Shown here in pieces: positions 5,489 to 8,664 of a stretch of 8,664 nt of DNA. This DNA is from Elusimicrobiota bacterium (GTDB lineage Bacteria > Elusimicrobiota > Elusimicrobia > Elusimicrobiales > Elusimicrobiaceae). The position numbers and the translations under genes were made by a program. Under the pieces are notes generated by a model, which was not told the origin of the DNA, made no database searches, and saw only the letters and a program-made list of their open reading frames with translations. The stretch is from the NCBI GenBank assembly GCA_031259485.1, contig JAIRLH010000077.1, forward strand, positions 1 to 8,664, read 5' to 3'. Each line of letters opens with the position of its first letter. The stretch's first letter is position 1.

Positions 5489-6052
5489 ATGGGCGCAAAA
5501 TCAAAAGTATATTTTACCGATACGAGAAGCCAACTCGGCGAAGGGCTGCCTTAAAAACTAACGCGTCTTATTAAATCCGCGGGCAAAGCGATCTATTGAC
5601 CAAAATAAATGCGTCGGCTGCGGCAGATGCATAGGCGTTTGTCCTACCGACGCGGTCCAACCCGCTTTTGATGAATCGTTTGATATTTTGAATAAAAAAG
5701 TGGCGGAATATTCCAAAGCCGTTTTGAACGGACGCCCGCACTTTCATATAAGCCTTGCCATAGATATTTCGCCTTACTGAGATTATCATTCCGAAAACGA
5801 CGTTGCCATTGTGCCCGATGCCGAGATATTCGTTTCTTTCGATCCGGTGGCAATAGACAGCGCGTGAGCCAAAGTGATAAATAAAAAGCGGTAAATAATC
5901 AGAATGTTCAAATCGGCAGTCTGCTTGCCGCGCGCAAAAATGCTTATAACGATCATTTTAAAAATCTTACCCCGGCCACAACTTGGCAAGTTTGCATAAA
6001 TCACGCGGAAAAAATAGGATTAGGCTCAAAAGATTATGAATTGATAATATAA
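5489..6052 (+). pseudogene. Decayed DUF362-type 4Fe-4S protein
   Basis: Three pieces of one family can be read. Piece 1 (5489-5590) starts at an ATG with a GAGAGG site 7 nt upstream and reads MGAKSKVYFTDTRSQLGEGLP, then TAA (5552-5554), then KLTRLIKSAGK. Piece 2 (5592-5891, another frame) begins near IDQNKCVGCGRCIGVCPTDA, a CxxCxxCxxxCP 4Fe-4S motif, and continues through EYSKAVLNGRPHFHISLAID and FVSFDPVAID, interrupted by TGA at 5778-5780 and 5865-5867. Piece 3 (about 5892-6052, back in the first frame after a 1-nt-type shift near an A-run) ends in TWQVCINHAEKIGLGSKDYE. Intact DUF362 ferredoxin-like proteins are several hundred residues long. Here most of the N-terminal domain and the first cluster are missing between pieces 1 and 2. 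A stop, a large deletion, two TGAs and a frameshift make it non-functional. The family role is uncertain, probably electron transfer. Confidence 0.85.
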
Positions 6053-6108
6053 AATAATATAATGTAAATATTATTTAGCGAGATTTTTTTATAGAAGTTT
6101 TTATGCTC

Positions 6109-6114
6109 TATAAT
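6109..6114 (+). promoter_or_regulatory. Putative -10 element for the histidine kinase
   Basis: A perfect TATAAT lies 53 nt before the kinase ATG in an AT-rich gap (6053-6167) after the pseudogene. The expected -35 position is only T-rich, so promoter strength is uncertain. No clear Shine-Dalgarno precedes the kinase ATG. Confidence 0.4.
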
Positions 6115-6167
6115 GTAAATTTAAATTGATTTTGCCAAAATTATTTTAAAAAAGACGAACGATAAAA

Positions 6168-7958
6168 ATGGATATAAACGACATTTTAGAAGAAAACAAA
6201 CAGCTCAAAATCATCAACACAAAACAAGCGGCTTTTCTCCACGCGGTAAACGAAACGGCAAACATACTTCTTGCTTCGGAAGAAAGCCGCTTTGAAGAAG
6301 ATTTATGGAAATCTCTAGCCATAATAGGCCGCAGCGTGGACGTTGACAGAGTTCGCGTGTACAAAAATCATTTTGAAAACGGAAAGATCTATTACTCTTA
6401 TCTATTTCAATGGGCGGAAGACTTGAATATAACGCAAAGTAAAAATTTTCAACTTACGGCCGCTTACAGCGACGCTTTAACAAGCTGGGAAACAATTTTC
6501 TTGCAAGGTAAATACATAAACGGGCCCGTGCGCAATCTGCCGGATAAAGAGCGCCAAAGGCTCGAACAACACAATATAATTTCAATACTCGCAGTACCGA
6601 TATTTTTAAATAACGAATTTTGGGGATATATAGGCTACGACGATAGAAAAAAAGAAAGAACATTCTCTGAAAACGAAGTATATATGTTGAAATCTACCGG
6701 CTTATTTATAGCGAACGCCATCATTCATAATGAAATGAACAAAACGATCGCCGCCGAACGCGAGAAGGCTTTGTCATTGGCCAAAGCGAAAGGGGATTTT
6801 TTAGCAAATATGAGCCACGAAATACGAACGCCCATAAACGCAATTATAGGAATGACTCATATAGGCAAAACCGCAAAAGACATAGAAAAAAAGAATTATT
6901 GCCTTGACAAAGTTGAAAAGGCTTCGGTGCATTTGCTTGGCATTATTAACGATATTTTAGATATGTCAAAAATAGAAGCCGACAAAATTAATATTTATAA
7001 AGCGGAATTTGACTTTAGAAAAATGATAGCTAGCGTGAACGATATTATTGCTTTTCGCGCAAGAGAAAAACAGCAAAATTTTACCGTAAATATAGACGAA
7101 AATATTCCAAATATTTTAGTGGGGGACGAACAGAGAATCGCGCAGGTTATTACAAATTTTATTTCTAATTCCATAAAATTTACGCCGGAAGGCGGCAATA
7201 TAACTTTACGTGCAAATACGCTTAAAACAGAAAATCAAATTCACACTATAAGAGTATCCGTTGCGGACAACGGAATAGGAATGACTACCGAACAACAATT
7301 GCGCGTTTTTAATTCTTTTGAACAGGCGGAAAATGGAACTTCGCGCAAATTCGGCGGCACAGGGCTTGGGCTTGCAATATCAAAGCGAATCGTTGAAGCG
7401 ATGGACGGCGAAATACATCTTAAATCCGAACTTGGCAAAGGCTCTGAGTTTTATTTCATCTTAAATTTAACGTCTCCGTCTTGTCAAATTAAAACCGATG
7501 AACAACGCGAAATAAATGATACCGATGATAAGAGCTTGAACGAAATCATAAATCTATCCGGCAAGCGTATTTTATTGGTTGAAGATCTGGATATAAACAG
7601 GGAAATCGTTACAGCCTCGCTTGAACCTTCTTCGGTAGAAATAGACATAGCTGAAGACGGAACGCAAGCCGTAAATATATTCGCCGCGGCCCCGGATAAA
7701 TACGATTTAATACTAATGGACATACAAATGCCTGAAATGGACGGCTACGAAGCCACACGCAAAATCCGCGCTATGAACGCAAACAGGGCAAAATCAATTC
7801 CGATTATAGCAATGACGGCTAATGTTTTTGAAGAAGACGTGCGAAAAGCTGTTGAATCCGGTATGAACGGTCACATAGGCAAACCTATTGACTTCAAAGA
7901 ATTAAGTCAAAAGCTGAATAAATATCTTGCGCCTACTTCGGCTGAACCGGAAAAATAG
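6168..7958 (+). CDS. Soluble hybrid sensor histidine kinase (GAF-HisKA-HATPase-REC)
   Basis: The 596-residue protein senses a cytoplasmic signal and autophosphorylates, then passes phosphate to its own receiver domain. There is no signal peptide or membrane segment. After a short N-terminal helix (3-25) comes a GAF-like domain (about 26-190; SVDVDRVRVY, then LAVPIFLNNEFWGYIGYDDR). A helical linker (190-212) leads to HisKA with FLANMSHEIRTPINAIIGM, phospho-acceptor His217. The ATPase domain has the N box NFISNSIKFT (330-339), G1 DNGIGM (367-372), F box FNSFEQ (381-386) and G2 GGTGLGLAIS (396-405). The receiver (467-587) has acidic Glu472/Asp473, phospho-acceptor Asp518 in LILMDIQMPEMDG, Thr550 and Lys572. 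All catalytic residues are present. No Hpt domain or output regulator is nearby, so the downstream partner is unknown. The gene is AT-rich and uses ATA and AAA codons far more than the hyp and pgm genes. It is convergent with the hemerythrin gene, 6 nt between stop codons. Confidence 0.93.
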   Translation: MDINDILEENKQLKIINTKQAAFLHAVNETANILLASEESRFEEDLWKSLAIIGRSVDVDRVRVYKNHFENGKIYYSYLFQWAEDLNITQSKNFQLTAAYSDALTSWETIFLQGKYINGPVRNLPDKERQRLEQHNIISILAVPIFLNNEFWGYIGYDDRKKERTFSENEVYMLKSTGLFIANAIIHNEMNKTIAAEREKALSLAKAKGDFLANMSHEIRTPINAIIGMTHIGKTAKDIEKKNYCLDKVEKASVHLLGIINDILDMSKIEADKINIYKAEFDFRKMIASVNDIIAFRAREKQQNFTVNIDENIPNILVGDEQRIAQVITNFISNSIKFTPEGGNITLRANTLKTENQIHTIRVSVADNGIGMTTEQQLRVFNSFEQAENGTSRKFGGTGLGLAISKRIVEAMDGEIHLKSELGKGSEFYFILNLTSPSCQIKTDEQREINDTDDKSLNEIINLSGKRILLVEDLDINREIVTASLEPSSVEIDIAEDGTQAVNIFAAAPDKYDLILMDIQMPEMDGYEATRKIRAMNANRAKSIPIIAMTANVFEEDVRKAVESGMNGHIGKPIDFKELSQKLNKYLAPTSAEPEK

Positions 7959-7964
7959 CTGATA

Positions 7965-8375
7965 TTACATATTGCTGTGGGCTTTAACATAAGCCGCCAT
8001 TCTAAAATCGTCGCCTTTGATGTGATTAAGCAGCCAGTCCGCGACGACAACGATAGTTTCTTCCATCAGCTTATCGTTATAGCCGTTTTGTTTGAGTTGC
8101 TCAACCATATCTTTAACTGTATTTTTAAAATCCGAATGAATGGTTCTATGGCGCATATAGTCCGGATAATTATATTTAACCTGTAGTTCTTCTTCGTCAG
8201 CGAAATGTTTGATAGTATAAGCCGCAAGGAACTCCAGCGTTTTTTCCAATTCCGCTTTCCCTTTATTGCTATCGTACGCGTCGACTAAACTGTTAAGTTT
8301 GGCGAACAATTGTTTGTGTTGATTATCTATCAACTCGTGACCTGTTTCAAGCGCGCTATCCCAATTATATTGCAT
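7965..8375 (-). CDS. Bacteriohemerythrin
   Basis: This is a single-domain non-haem di-iron oxygen-binding protein, usually cytoplasmic, for oxygen sensing, storage or detoxification. I start it at 8375 because AAGGAGA (complement of 8380-8386) sits four bases upstream; an in-frame ATG at 8414 has no such site. The 136-residue product has the complete ligand set by family spacing. His20 is in DNQH, His57 and Glu61 are in KHFADEE, His76 and His80 are in RHRTIH, and His118 and Asp123 are in NHIKGDD. The length is typical. Its neighbour, the soluble hybrid kinase, makes an oxygen- or redox-response link plausible, but only by proximity. Nothing is truncated or unusual. Confidence 0.95.
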   Translation of the reverse strand: MQYNWDSALETGHELIDNQHKQLFAKLNSLVDAYDSNKGKAELEKTLEFLAAYTIKHFADEEELQVKYNYPDYMRHRTIHSDFKNTVKDMVEQLKQNGYNDKLMEETIVVVADWLLNHIKGDDFRMAAYVKAHSNM

Positions 8376-8399
8376 ATAATCTCCTTTATAGTTAAGATA

Positions 8400-8434
8400 T
8401 GATAATTTTATCATTATTGAATAAGAAAAGACAA
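8400..8434 (-). promoter_or_regulatory. Hemerythrin promoter with palindrome over the -10
   Basis: On the minus strand TTGTCT (complement of 8429-8434) and TGATAAAAT, an extended -10 (complement of 8405-8413), are spaced by 18 nt and lie upstream of the hemerythrin ribosome site. A perfect palindrome TGATAA-TT-TTATCA (8400-8413) overlaps the -10. The surrounding 18 nt (8401-8418) resemble the GATAAT-type Fur box with one base missing. The region is AT-rich, so a chance match is possible. Confidence 0.45.
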
Positions 8435-8527
8435 TTCAAAATAAAATAATATATAATTGTTATATAATCTTGCAAATTATAAAAATAGATTTGAAGTAAT
8501 ATTTGGAGTGACATAAGTATTACATTT

Positions 8528-8644
<117 letters not shown>

Positions 8645-8664
8645 TCTAATTTTTAGTTGTTTTC

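Noticed and set aside
5489..6052. A functional selenoprotein read through the two TGAs
   Set aside because: The same gene also has an early TAA, a large internal deletion and a frameshift, so recoding the TGAs would not restore a protein.

Overview
The window is bacterial DNA. Its most informative marker is a type IV pilin-like protein whose N-terminal helix (FTLIELLVVVLIIGILAAIA) and Cys-containing C-terminal part resemble the many pilin paralogues of Elusimicrobiota, such as gut or insect-associated lineages. That assignment is inferred from family resemblance, not proven. Decayed genes, short sequence repeats and palindromic intergenic elements suggest a gut- or host-associated genome undergoing some gene loss.

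Layout. Positions 1-467 hold no gene. They contain an 81-nt element that folds as a perfect four-way cloverleaf (71-151) and three further inverted repeats. Positions 468-4055 are compact housekeeping and maturation genes rich in GCG/GGC codons. A phosphoglucomutase (pgm, minus strand) is divergent from a plus-strand operon of murB, an archaeal-type hypA and an Mrp/MinD-type hypB. The three operon genes are separated by 1 and 0 nt. Positions 4056-4328 carry a decayed copy of the cloverleaf element, a good sigma70-type promoter and tRNA-Asp(GUC).

After the tRNA the DNA becomes visibly more AT-rich and more damaged. It holds a methyltransferase C-terminal remnant, then a minus-strand pilin gene with six copies of a 7-bp repeat between its start codon and its prepilin cleavage site. 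Next come a short orphan coding fragment and a clear pseudogene of a DUF362-type iron-sulfur protein. An intact soluble GAF-hybrid histidine kinase follows, convergent with a bacteriohemerythrin gene. The window ends in a perfect (GTCT)20 tract inside a small ORF that may be the leader of another slippage-controlled gene running off the window.

How the genes fit together. pgm and murB act in sugar-phosphate supply and peptidoglycan precursor synthesis. HypA and HypB form a nickel-delivery pair of the Thermococcus type for a [NiFe] hydrogenase (or other nickel enzyme) encoded elsewhere. The kinase and hemerythrin could form an oxygen or redox response pair, but only their adjacency supports this. 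The most notable signals are the frame-shifting heptamer tract in the pilin leader, which predicts ON/OFF phase variation with stops in both alternative frames, and the second short repeat at the window end.
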